Under the pieces are notes generated by a model. It had not been told where the DNA came from. It was given only the letters and a program-made list of their open reading frames with translations, and did not search any database. A DNA stretch of 64,000 nt from DTGL01 sp038895395 (GTDB taxonomy: Archaea; Iainarchaeota; Iainarchaeia; Iainarchaeales; DTGL01), in contig JAWANJ010000001.1 in the NCBI GenBank assembly GCA_038895395.1, forward strand, positions 5,992-69,991, in the 5' to 3' direction. Below, one piece after another: positions 18,188-26,746 of the stretch (position 1 is its first letter; every line of letters begins with the position of its first letter). A program made the position numbers and the translations under genes.

Positions 18188-18324
18188 ATATCTAGTAACC
18201 TTCTTTTCTTTAAAAAAATATGTTTTGTTTTTCAATGTTTGGTTAAGTCGATTTTTTACAAAAACACAGCAGATACGTGAAAAGCATAATGGTTTTAAGT
18301 AGTTTCATTCATAATTATGTATAT

Positions 18325-19041
18325 ATGGAAAGTGAATGTAAAAACTGTGCAGAACTAAAGCTTAAGATTGCAAAACTTCAAAAAGAATTGAAAGAGAAAG
18401 AAAGGGTGATAAGCGATTTAAAATCAAAGGTTGGATCGGCGAGCCTTTTTGAGTTTTCTGAAAAAGGATTGAGGCTGCAGCTTTATAGGCTTCTTCTAAA
18501 AAAATATGCCTCGATAATAAATGAAAGGGAAAAGAAAACAGTGGGAGAAATAAAGGGCCTTATAAACAAAGATGACCTTACAGTACAAACATTAGCAGAA
18601 CAATTCAAAAAGGATGGCTATAGTTATGAAAAGGATTTTTTGAGTGCAGCAAAAAAGGCCTTTGAGTTTATTAAGAAGGAGGTAAAGTATGTAAGTCTAG
18701 ACATCGACCTAAATTTTTGGCTCACACCAAATGAAATTTTGACTGGAAAGGTCGCAGATGATGAAGACCTAGCTGTTTTTCTTTGTTCTATCCTTTATGC
18801 CTTAGGAAACGAAAACGCAAGCGTCACAATAGCAGAACTTGAAGATTTAAGGACTCACGCTTTTGTTATGTTTGATTACAAGGGCAAAACATATTTTTTG
18901 GACCCTACACAGGATCACGAGTTTGAACAGTACTCGGGCGATATCTTTGAGCTCTTCCAAAAGTTCTCCTTTGATGGTTTTAAGATAAGACGTCTTCTAT
19001 ACAAGTTTAACCACTTTGAGTATCGACAATTTATTGAGTAG
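18325..19041 (+). CDS. Coiled-coil plus transglutaminase-like domain lacking the catalytic Cys
   Basis: The 238-aa protein opens with a short Cys pair (ECKNC) and a coiled coil (residues 8-36). Residues 104-200 resemble a transglutaminase-like fold: WLTPNEIL, then ADDEDLAVFLCSILYALG, then THAFVMFDYKGKTYFLDPTQ. In active relatives the first block reads GDCEDLA, with Cys as nucleophile; here Asp146 takes that place, while His178 and Asp193 remain. It is therefore probably a non-catalytic binding domain. The start at ATG 18325 is about 28 nt from a TTTTAAGTA box and fits a leaderless message. Confidence 0.72.
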   Translation: MESECKNCAELKLKIAKLQKELKEKERVISDLKSKVGSASLFEFSEKGLRLQLYRLLLKKYASIINEREKKTVGEIKGLINKDDLTVQTLAEQFKKDGYSYEKDFLSAAKKAFEFIKKEVKYVSLDIDLNFWLTPNEILTGKVADDEDLAVFLCSILYALGNENASVTIAELEDLRTHAFVMFDYKGKTYFLDPTQDHEFEQYSGDIFELFQKFSFDGFKIRRLLYKFNHFEYRQFIE

Positions 19042-19074
19042 ATTATTTATTACTTTTCAAGAGTTTTCTGTAGT

Positions 19075-19503
19075 ATGAACAAAGAAAAAAGCGCAGGTGC
19101 AGTTGTTTTTTATGGTTTTGACCCTAGATTGTATTTGCTTTTGCATTACTCGAAAGGACATTGGGACTTTCCAAAAGGGCATGTTGAAAAAAATGAAAGC
19201 GACCTTGAGGCAATGCTTCGAGAGCTAAAAGAAGAAACAGGCATAAGTGACGTAGTTGTAATTCCAGGGTTTCGAGAAACTATATCGTATTTTTTTTCAG
19301 AAAATGGAAGAAAGGTCAGCAAAACAGTTACTTTGTTTCTTGTCAAGAGTAAAACACAAAACGTGGTTTTATCTAGCGAGCATGTTGGTTACGCTTGGCT
19401 TCCTTATGAAGAAGCTTTAAAGAAAATAACTTTTAAGAATGCTGCAGAAGTATTAAAAAAAGCCAACGATTTTTTGAAACAGAAACGCCTTTTTGAGACT
19501 TAA
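19075..19503 (+). CDS. Nudix hydrolase, diadenosine tetraphosphate (Ap4A) hydrolase type
   Basis: A 142-aa Nudix protein with the complete box from Gly35 to Gly56 (GHVEKNESDLEAMLRELKEE and onward), including Arg49-Glu50-Leu51 and Glu53-Glu54. The preceding GHWDFPKGHVE and N-terminal SAGAVVF are typical of Ap4A and dinucleoside-polyphosphate hydrolases of the NUDT2 group. Its role is probably clearing signalling or toxic dinucleotides made by aminoacyl-tRNA synthetases. It stands alone on the plus strand; the galT start lies 46 nt further on. Confidence 0.88.
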   Translation: MNKEKSAGAVVFYGFDPRLYLLLHYSKGHWDFPKGHVEKNESDLEAMLRELKEETGISDVVVIPGFRETISYFFSENGRKVSKTVTLFLVKSKTQNVVLSSEHVGYAWLPYEEALKKITFKNAAEVLKKANDFLKQKRLFET

Positions 19504-19549
19504 AATTTATTGTTCCTATTTTAAAATTTTTCCATGGTTGCTATATTTC

Positions 19550-20527
19550 ATGCATGAGTATAGGAAAGATTACTTAACCGATGAATGGGTCATAATAGCT
19601 ACTTCAAGAATGCAAAGACCTCACCACTTAAAAACAGTAGTAAAGAGAACTCCAAAAAGCAAGTGTCCTTTTTGTCCAGAGCACGAATCTTGGACACCAC
19701 AGGAAATAAAACGTTATCCGGAAGGTTCAAAAAAATGGAGAAAAAGGGTGGTACCAAACAAATTCCCAGCAGTGGTTAATAAAGGGAATATAAACTATGT
19801 TAAAGAAAATTTTTTGGAAAGAATGACTGCTTTTGGCGTACATGAGGTTATTATAGAAACACCGGATCACACGAAAGATTTGTGTGATTTGAGCGAGGAT
19901 GAAATTGCGGAGTTATTTTTTGTTTATAAGGAATGTTTCGAAAGAGTAGCAAAGGATAAGAGAATTTCAGAGGTTGTTATTTTTAAAAACCAAGGCGCAA
20001 ATGCCGGGGCAAGTCTTTCTCACGCACATTCACAGATAATTGCAACAAACAGGATATCAGAACGCTTTGGCTCAAAGCTTAAGGCATTTGTGAAATACAA
20101 GCAAAAGCACAAGTTTTGCCCATATTGTAAGATTATAGAAATTGAAGAAAAATCAAAACGTGCTGTTTATTCTGGCAAGAATGTTGTTGCTTTTACACCT
20201 TTTGCATCAAGAGCCGCGTATGAGCTTTGGCTTTTCCCGAGAAAGCACACCCCAAATATTTTGAACCTAGACATTGAAACTATGAAAGAATTTGCTGCAG
20301 TGCTTAAGAGGGTTTTGATTTCTTTAAGAAAAATAAACGCTGACTTTAATTATTTTATCCATATGCCATGCAAGGGCGACTTTCATATGCACATGTGCAT
20401 ATTGCCCAGAGTTATTCAACGTGCAGGTTATGAAGAAGCAACTGAGTGCGTAATAAATGTCGTTTCTCCAGAAGACGCTGCTGCTTTATATAGAAAAAAT
20501 ATTAAAGACCTAAAATGCCAGAAGTAA
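19550..20527 (+). CDS. galT: Galactose-1-phosphate uridylyltransferase (GalT family)
   Basis: Exchanges UMP between UDP-glucose and galactose-1-phosphate, or acts as a related sugar-1-phosphate nucleotidylyltransferase. The 325-aa protein has a zinc motif CPFCPEHE, the active-site triad motif HAHSQ (His158-Ala-His160-Ser-Gln162, equivalent to HPHxQ of E. coli), a second CPYC and the late HMHMCILPR. The frame is open upstream to 19493, but ATG 19550 gives the normal family N-terminus (HEYRKDYLTDEWVIIA). It overlaps the following hexomutase gene by 13 nt, so the two are coupled. With no galactokinase in view, the true sugar may differ from galactose. Confidence 0.9.
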   Translation: MHEYRKDYLTDEWVIIATSRMQRPHHLKTVVKRTPKSKCPFCPEHESWTPQEIKRYPEGSKKWRKRVVPNKFPAVVNKGNINYVKENFLERMTAFGVHEVIIETPDHTKDLCDLSEDEIAELFFVYKECFERVAKDKRISEVVIFKNQGANAGASLSHAHSQIIATNRISERFGSKLKAFVKYKQKHKFCPYCKIIEIEEKSKRAVYSGKNVVAFTPFASRAAYELWLFPRKHTPNILNLDIETMKEFAAVLKRVLISLRKINADFNYFIHMPCKGDFHMHMCILPRVIQRAGYEEATECVINVVSPEDAAALYRKNIKDLKCQK

Positions 20528-21912
20528 AATCAGAAATTTTCAGAGAATATGATATCAGGGGCCATGAATCGGAACTTGATGATAAAACCACATATCTTAT
20601 TGGCAAAGCATTTGGAAGCTTTGTTTTAAGAACATCTGGAGATGAGATTGTAGTAGGTAGAGACAATAGAAAAAGCAGTGAGAGAATAAAAAAGGCTTTT
20701 TGCAAGGGTGTTATAGACAGTGGATGTAATATCATAGATATTGGCTTGGTGCCTATCCCTGCACTGTATTTTGCAATAATAGAGCTTAACACATACGGCG
20801 GCGCGATGATCACAGGCTCTCACTTAGCAAAAGATTTTAACGGCTTAAAGCTAAGTGCATCGAAAAACGCATTAACATTGTATGGCCCTCAGATTGCAAA
20901 GCTCAGAGAAATGATCATAGGCGAAGATTTTGAGTCTGGCAATGGTAAATTAGAAAAAAGCGAAATCTTAGACATTTATGTTGAAAATGTTCTAAAGAGA
21001 ATAAAAATTGAGGAGCCTCTCAAGGTTGTTGTTGACTGCGGTAATGGTTGTTCTTCACTTGTCGCTGAACAGATTTTTGAGGGTGCTGGGTGCAAAGCAA
21101 AAATGCTTTTTTGTGAATTGGATGGAAACTTTCCTAATCATCACCCCGACCCAGCGGAGCCAGAAAATTTGCACACTCTAATAAAAGAAGTAAAAAAGCA
21201 AAAGGCGGCCTTGGGAGTGGCTTTTGATGGTGACGCTGATAGAATTGGTGCAGTAAGCGAAAATGGAACAATAGTTGCGGGGGACTATTTATTGGCTATA
21301 TTTGCCAAAGATTTACTTAAGAGGAAAAAAAATGCAAAGATAGTCTTTGAGGTGAAGTGTTCCCAAGCGTTAAAAGAAATTATTGAGGCTTATGGTGGCA
21401 TACCAATTATGTATAAGACCGGTCACTCGCTAATAAAAAATAAAATGGTTGAGGAAGGCGCACTGCTAGCAGGAGAAATGTCTGGGCATATGTTTTTTAG
21501 GGAAAATTATTATGGTTTTGACGATGCAGTTTATGCTTCTATGAAGCTGTGTGAGATCTTGTCTAAAGAGGATAAAAGTTTGAGTAAAATTATTGGTGAG
21601 TTACCTCGCTATTATATTACACCAGAAATTAGACTTTCATGCACTGAGTCTGATAAGTGGAAAATTGTTGAAAAGATAATTGATCACTTTGAAGGAAAAT
21701 ATAATGTAATAAAAATTGATGGAGCAAGGGTGTTGCTTGATGATGGCTGGTTTTTGGTAAGGGCGAGCAACACCAGCGCAAAGATCATAGTTAGGGCAGA
21801 ATCAAAGAGCAAAACTAAATTAAACAACACGCTAAATTTACTTTCTAAAAAGCTCATTGAAATTGGGCTAAAAAAAGAGGAGGCAATCAAGATACTTGAC
21901 TATAGAGTTTAA
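20515..21912 (+). CDS. Phosphomannomutase/phosphoglucomutase family protein
   Basis: A 465-aa alpha-D-phosphohexomutase with all four domains: FREYDIRG at the start, the phosphoserine loop ITGSHLAKDFNGLKL with Ser102, the Mg loop AFDGDADRIG, the sugar-binding GEMSGHMFF and the phosphate loop VRASNTSAKIIVR. The usual TxSHNPxxxNG loop is altered to TGSHLAKDFNG; the serine is kept but Asn-Pro becomes Leu-Ala. It should interconvert hexose 6- and 1-phosphates, feeding glycogen or UDP-sugar synthesis with GalT. It overlaps galT by 13 nt. Confidence 0.92.
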   Translation: MPEVKSEIFREYDIRGHESELDDKTTYLIGKAFGSFVLRTSGDEIVVGRDNRKSSERIKKAFCKGVIDSGCNIIDIGLVPIPALYFAIIELNTYGGAMITGSHLAKDFNGLKLSASKNALTLYGPQIAKLREMIIGEDFESGNGKLEKSEILDIYVENVLKRIKIEEPLKVVVDCGNGCSSLVAEQIFEGAGCKAKMLFCELDGNFPNHHPDPAEPENLHTLIKEVKKQKAALGVAFDGDADRIGAVSENGTIVAGDYLLAIFAKDLLKRKKNAKIVFEVKCSQALKEIIEAYGGIPIMYKTGHSLIKNKMVEEGALLAGEMSGHMFFRENYYGFDDAVYASMKLCEILSKEDKSLSKIIGELPRYYITPEIRLSCTESDKWKIVEKIIDHFEGKYNVIKIDGARVLLDDGWFLVRASNTSAKIIVRAESKSKTKLNNTLNLLSKKLIEIGLKKEEAIKILDYRV

Positions 21913-22016
21913 CTGCTTTTTTGAAGATGTAATTTGGAGTTTAAGTTGGGGTTATTGGATTAGTTTTAAATTATTTTAGACTGTAAAATATATATAATTA
22001 CTATGTGGGTGGTTTT

Positions 22017-23009
22017 ATGAAGGTTGCTATAAATGGTTTTGGACGAATTGGAAGGCTTTTTTTAAGGGCTGCTCTAAAAAAGAAGGGTATTGACGTTATA
22101 GCAATTAATGATCTCGCGGAACCAAAAGTACTTGCACATTTATTTAAGAGAGATTCTGTTTTTGGACAATACGATGGCAAAGTTGAGGCTAAAGAAGACA
22201 GCATTGTTATCAATGGACAAAAGATAAAATGTTTCAAAGAGCCGGATCCTGAAAAACTGCCCTGGGGAGAGCTTAAAATAGATATTGTCTTAGAGAGTAC
22301 TGGTGTTTTTACAGAGAAAGAAAAACTTGAAAAGCATCTAAAAGCTGGAGCAAAAAAGGTTTTGCTTAGCGCTCCACCTAAGAGCCCCGATGTAAAGCAG
22401 ATTGTTTTGGGAGTAAATGAAAATATCTATAACCCAAAAACTGACAACATAATAAGCAATGCCTCGTGCACTACAAACTGTTTGGCACCCATGGTAAAGG
22501 TAATTCATGAATGCTTTGGTATAGAATACGGTTTGATCACAACAGTTCATGCGTATACTGCAGACCAGAGGCTTGTTGATGCACCTCATAAAGACCTTAG
22601 AAGGGCGAGAGCAGCGGCTTTAAATATTGTGCCAACAACAACAGGTGCTGCAAAGTCAGTTGGTGAAGTAATCCCAGAGCTCAAGGGGCGCTTGGACGGC
22701 GTTGCTGTGAGAGTGCCAGTGCCTGATGGATCTTTGACGGACTTTGTTGCGATTGTTAAAAAACAAACCACAGTGGAAGAAGTCAACGCTGCATTCAAAA
22801 GATATGCTGAAGGAAAACTAAAAGGCATACTTGAATATTCTGAAGAAGAAATTGTAAGTACAGATATCATTGGAAATGAACATTCTTGCGTGTTTGATGC
22901 AAGGCAAACCATGGTTAGGGGAAACCTTGTAAAGGTGTTTGGCTGGTATGATAACGAGTATGGTTATAGCTGCAGGTTAGTTGATTTGATGAAATATATG
23001 TGGAAGTGA
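22017..23009 (+). CDS. gap: Glyceraldehyde-3-phosphate dehydrogenase, bacterial/eukaryotic class I
   Basis: Phosphorylating GAPDH of the bacterial type, 330 aa: KVAINGFGRIGRL at the start, the catalytic SNASCTTNCLAP, TVHAYTADQRLVD, and WYDNEYGYSCRLVD near the end. Archaea usually carry the divergent class II enzyme, so this is a transferred gene, as in other reduced archaea. The start is ATG 22017; the in-frame GTG at 22005 is part of the GTGGGTGG Shine-Dalgarno stretch. AT-rich boxes at about 21966-21975 and 21984-21999 could be promoters. pgk follows after 4 nt. Confidence 0.96.
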   Translation: MKVAINGFGRIGRLFLRAALKKKGIDVIAINDLAEPKVLAHLFKRDSVFGQYDGKVEAKEDSIVINGQKIKCFKEPDPEKLPWGELKIDIVLESTGVFTEKEKLEKHLKAGAKKVLLSAPPKSPDVKQIVLGVNENIYNPKTDNIISNASCTTNCLAPMVKVIHECFGIEYGLITTVHAYTADQRLVDAPHKDLRRARAAALNIVPTTTGAAKSVGEVIPELKGRLDGVAVRVPVPDGSLTDFVAIVKKQTTVEEVNAAFKRYAEGKLKGILEYSEEEIVSTDIIGNEHSCVFDARQTMVRGNLVKVFGWYDNEYGYSCRLVDLMKYMWK

Positions 23010-23013
23010 TTAG

Positions 23014-24250
23014 ATGGCTGGGCTAAAATTAAATGAAATTGTTAAGAACATTGAGGAGGTTAATTTCAGCGAGGTTGAAAACAAGGTTGTTTTGCTAAGA
23101 GTTGATTTAAACAGCTCAGTTAAGGATGGAAAGCTTCTAAAAAGCCCAAGAATTGTGGGTCACTTTCGTACCATAAAAACCTTTTTAGATCACAAGGCCA
23201 GGTTAGTTATACTAGCACATCAGGGACGAAAAAGGCAGAGAAGATTTTATCTCTTTGAAACAGCATGTTGAAATGTTAAAGCAAATGCTAGGAGATGAAA
23301 TCGAATTCTGTACTTGGGACGAAGATTATGTTGCTAAGATAAAAAACCTTAAACCTGGCAAGGCCTTAATGCTAGAAAACACCAGGTTTTTAGACTTTGA
23401 AACCAATGAGATAAGCAAAGAAGAGCACGCAAAGAATCCTGTGATTCAGAAGATTGCTTCAGTCAGCGACATGTTTGTGTTGGATGCTTTAAGTGTGTCA
23501 CATAGGTGCCATGCGAGCGTTGTTGGTTTTATACCTTTGTTGAAAAGCTACGCTGGGCCTATTTTATATTCTGAACTTAAGGCTTTGGCAAAGATGTCTA
23601 AAATAAAGGGCAAATCAACCTTCGTGTTAGGTGGTATGAAACCGGATGACTCTATTTATATAATGGAAAAGATGCTTAGTTCAGGAAAGGCGAGCAAAGT
23701 ACTATTAGGTGGAGGCTTAGGTGAGTTAGCGTTAATTGCTAATGGTGTAAAACTTGGTGGTAAAGAGCAGGTACTTAAAGATAAAGGCATGATGGAATTT
23801 GTACCAAAACTTAGAGATCTTATTAAGAAGTATAAAAAAGAGATTGTATTACCACAAGATTTAGCGATTGAAAAAAACACCCTTCGCGAGGAGGTTTCTA
23901 TAAAGAGTTTACCTGTAAACGAAATGACTTTTGACATAGGTGAAAAAACAGCAGACCTATATTCTAAAGAGATAAAAAAAGCGAAGGTTATAATTGCAAA
24001 CGGTCCAGTAGGCAAATTCGAAGCAGAGTACTTTTCGTTTGGCACAAGAAAGGTTCTTGATGCAATGGCAAATTCAAAAGGATTTAGTTTGGTTGGCGGA
24101 GGAGACACAGTAACAGCGATAGCCAGACTGGGTTTCAAAGAAAGTGAGTTCGACCATGTAAGCTTGGCAGGGAAAGCCTTGCTTGAGCTGCTTGCTGGTG
24201 AAGAGTTGTTTGGTCTTGAAGCTCTTGCCGAAGCAAAGTACAAAAAATAA
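23014..24250 (+). pseudogene. pgk: Phosphoglycerate kinase with a one-base frameshift
   Basis: Two reading frames together encode one archaeal phosphoglycerate kinase of about 411 aa. The first covers residues 1-73 (VVLLRVDLNSS, LVILAHQGRK), the second everything from GREDFISLKQHVEM to the C-terminus (ENTRFLDFE, LSVSHRCHASVVGF, VGGGDTVTAIARLG). The break is at the run of five A at 23229-23233: removing one A restores HQGRKGREDFISLKQH, the expected family sequence. This is either a sequencing error in a homopolymer, a real mutation, or programmed slippage. The remainder shows no other lesion, and the gene sits right after gap, so the functional gene is probably intact in the cell. Confidence 0.9.
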
Positions 24251-24354
24251 ATAGCTTGTTTTGTTTTTACTAGTTTTATTTTCACTTATTTTTGAAAGCA
24301 ATTCTTTTTAAATCTAAAAGTCATTATTTATTATAAAATCATTTTGTGATATAG

Positions 24355-25542
24355 ATGAATAGTTTTCACGTTTTAATGTTAGGTTGGGAATTTCCACCAT
24401 TCAAGTCAGGGGGTCTTGGCACTTATTTGTTGGGTTTCACAAAAGCATTAAACTCCCTAGGCGTTAAAATAACTTTCATTATGCCATATACTGGCAAAAG
24501 TTTAAAATACGATTTCATTGACATCATACAGGCTGACGGTATTGAAATTTTTGGCATAAGCTCAGGCTTGACACCATACTTTGTAAAAGGTGTTGATGGT
24601 GAAAATAGAACTTCTGTTAGTAGCGTGTATGGTTGGCGGTTTTTCGATGAGGTGAAATATTACACTCAAAGGGCAATAGCAATAGGATCTAAAATAGAAT
24701 GTGATGTGATTCACTGCCATGATTGGATGACTTACATGGCAGGCATAGCGCTTAAGAAGATTCTGAAAAAGCCTCTGGTTGTGACAATACATAGCACAGA
24801 ATATGACCGCACTGGAAACCTTTTTCCCAATGCTGAAATAGTCAGTATTGAAAGACGGGGTCTTACCGAGGCAGATATGGTAATAACAGTGAGTGAATAT
24901 GAAAAAAGGCAGATTATTGAAAAGTATGGCATTGAACCAAACAAAGTTGCTGTTGTTTATAACGCCATAGACCTTGAACAATATAAGCGCAAAAATATTG
25001 AGAAGTATTTGAACGACAGAATTGTTCTTTTCGTTGGGAGGCTTACAGTACAAAAGGGCGTAGATTTTTTCATCGAAGCTGCAAAGAAGGTACTTGAAAA
25101 GAATAAAAGTGTGAGGTTTGTTATTGTTGGCTCCGGAGATCAAATGCCACATCTAATACAAAAAAGCATCAGCTTGGGAATAGCAGACAGAGTACATTTC
25201 GTTGGTTTTGAAAATGATGTTTCTAAGTATTATTCGATTGCTGATGTTTTTGTGATGCCAAGTGTTTCTGAACCATTTGGTTTAACTGCATTAGAAGCAC
25301 TTGCATGTGAAGTGCCTGTGATAATAAGTAAACAGAGTGGAGTTAGTGAAGTTATAAGGAACTGTTTAAAGGTTGATTTTTGGGACACTCAAGAGTTGGC
25401 TAACAAGATAATTGCAATGTTGTATTATCAACCACTGTATGAAGAATTGAAAGAAAGATCAAAAATGGAAATTTTGAAGTATAGAAGTTGGAGGGATGTC
25501 GCCATAGAATGCCTGGAAATTTATCGCTTAGTTGCAAGGTGA
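24355..25542 (+). CDS. GT4/GT5-type glycosyltransferase (glycogen synthase-like)
   Basis: A 395-aa GT-B fold transferase. The N-terminal domain has GWEFPPFKSGGLGTY, the donor/acceptor loop of glycogen synthase-like enzymes, and DVIHCHDWMTYMAG; the C-terminal domain has FVGRLTVQKGVDF and the retaining-GT motif MPSVSEPFGLTALEAL (E-x7-E). It could elongate alpha-1,4-glucan from ADP- or UDP-glucose, or make another glycan. It is coupled to the next gene: the GH57 start lies 4 nt after this stop. A co-located GT3 enzyme suggests divided roles, for example priming versus elongation, which is inference. Confidence 0.88.
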   Translation: MNSFHVLMLGWEFPPFKSGGLGTYLLGFTKALNSLGVKITFIMPYTGKSLKYDFIDIIQADGIEIFGISSGLTPYFVKGVDGENRTSVSSVYGWRFFDEVKYYTQRAIAIGSKIECDVIHCHDWMTYMAGIALKKILKKPLVVTIHSTEYDRTGNLFPNAEIVSIERRGLTEADMVITVSEYEKRQIIEKYGIEPNKVAVVYNAIDLEQYKRKNIEKYLNDRIVLFVGRLTVQKGVDFFIEAAKKVLEKNKSVRFVIVGSGDQMPHLIQKSISLGIADRVHFVGFENDVSKYYSIADVFVMPSVSEPFGLTALEALACEVPVIISKQSGVSEVIRNCLKVDFWDTQELANKIIAMLYYQPLYEELKERSKMEILKYRSWRDVAIECLEIYRLVAR

Positions 25543-25546
25543 TATT

Positions 25547-26746
25547 TTGAAAAAAATATGTTTTTACTTTCAAGTGCACCAACCTATGCGCATAGGAAAA
25601 TATTCTTTTTTTGATATTGGAACAGGTAAAAGTTACTTCGATGAAGAAAAGAACAGGGCGTATTTGGAACGCGTAGTAAAAAAATGCTATGGACCAGCAA
25701 CTGCACTAATAAATGAGCTTATTAATGAAACTGATGGTGCTTTCAAGGTTAATTTTAGTATTACAGGCACTTTAATTGAACAGCTAGAAAAATATTTTCC
25801 AAAAATTCTTGAAAGCTTTATTGCAGTTGTTGAAACGGGTTGTGCGGAATTGTTTAATGAAACTTATTATCATTCACTTTCCTTTTTGATTTCAGAAAGG
25901 GAATTTAAAGAGCAGATAAAGCTTCACAGAAAAAAGATAAAGGCTGTTTTTGGTGTTAAACCCAAGGTATTTAGAAACACTGAGGCAGTATATAACAATG
26001 ACATAGCTAAAATTGTTTCGAAACTTGGGTTTAAGGCTATTGTGACTGAGGGTAGTGAGAAGATATTAGGTTGGAGAAGCCCAAATTACTTGTATAAAGC
26101 AAAGGGAGAAGATATCTTACTTCTTTTAAGAAACTATAGGCTTAGTGATGACATTGCGTTTAGATTCTCTGAGAGAAGCTGGACGGAATATCCTTTGACA
26201 GCAGATAAGTATGCATATTGGATAGCGGCCACACAAGGAGAATGTGTAAACATATTTATGGACTATGAAACCTTTGGTGAGCATCAGTGGCCTGAAACAG
26301 GAGTTTTTGATTTCTTAAGACATTTGCCAATGGAGATTTTAAAGTATCGTGACTGTGAATTTGCTTGTGCATCTGAAGTTATAAAGAAACTTGAACCAAA
26401 AGATGAGCTGGATGTTCCGTATTTTTTGTCATGGGCTGATATAGATAGAGACTTGTCAGCTTGGCTGGAAAACAGAATACAAAGGCATGCTTTCGAGGAG
26501 ATCAGGGCTCTAGAAAAAGCAGTTAGGAAAAGCAAAAATCTGGATATTTTGCATAGCTGGCGCTTGCTGCAAACATCAGACCACTTTTATTATATGTGCA
26601 CAAAGTGGTTTGCGGATGGCGATGTACACAAATATTTCAATCCTTACGAGACGCCTTATGATGCATATATAAATTATATTAATGTGCTAAACGATCTAAA
26701 GATGCGCTTAGGTATTAACGCCCAGCAGCAAGCTCATATGCGTTAA
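25547..26746 (+). CDS. Glycoside hydrolase family 57 protein (alpha-amylase/glucanotransferase type)
   Basis: The 399-aa protein begins LKKICFYFQVHQPMRIG, with the GH57 region-1 His-Gln-Pro motif. The probable catalytic nucleophile is Glu146 in VFRNTEAVYN and the acid/base Asp239 in FMDYETFGEHQW; SDHFYYMCTKW is a further conserved region. The family hydrolyses or rearranges alpha-glucans; no signal peptide, so it acts on intracellular glycogen. Start is TTG 25547 just after AAGGTGA, overlapping the end of the GT4 gene region. The 3' end overlaps the convergent GT3 gene by 32 nt. Confidence 0.92.
   Translation: MKKICFYFQVHQPMRIGKYSFFDIGTGKSYFDEEKNRAYLERVVKKCYGPATALINELINETDGAFKVNFSITGTLIEQLEKYFPKILESFIAVVETGCAELFNETYYHSLSFLISEREFKEQIKLHRKKIKAVFGVKPKVFRNTEAVYNNDIAKIVSKLGFKAIVTEGSEKILGWRSPNYLYKAKGEDILLLLRNYRLSDDIAFRFSERSWTEYPLTADKYAYWIAATQGECVNIFMDYETFGEHQWPETGVFDFLRHLPMEILKYRDCEFACASEVIKKLEPKDELDVPYFLSWADIDRDLSAWLENRIQRHAFEEIRALEKAVRKSKNLDILHSWRLLQTSDHFYYMCTKWFADGDVHKYFNPYETPYDAYINYINVLNDLKMRLGINAQQQAHMR

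Noticed and set aside
17808..18302. 164-aa hydrophobic plus-strand frame suggesting a membrane protein
   Set aside because: Antisense of a Lys-rich helical gene; AAA codons read backwards give Phe and look like a membrane segment.
23255..24250. A separate kinase-like gene starting at TTG
   Set aside because: It is the second part of pgk after the frameshift; its first residues continue the PGK alignment without a gap.
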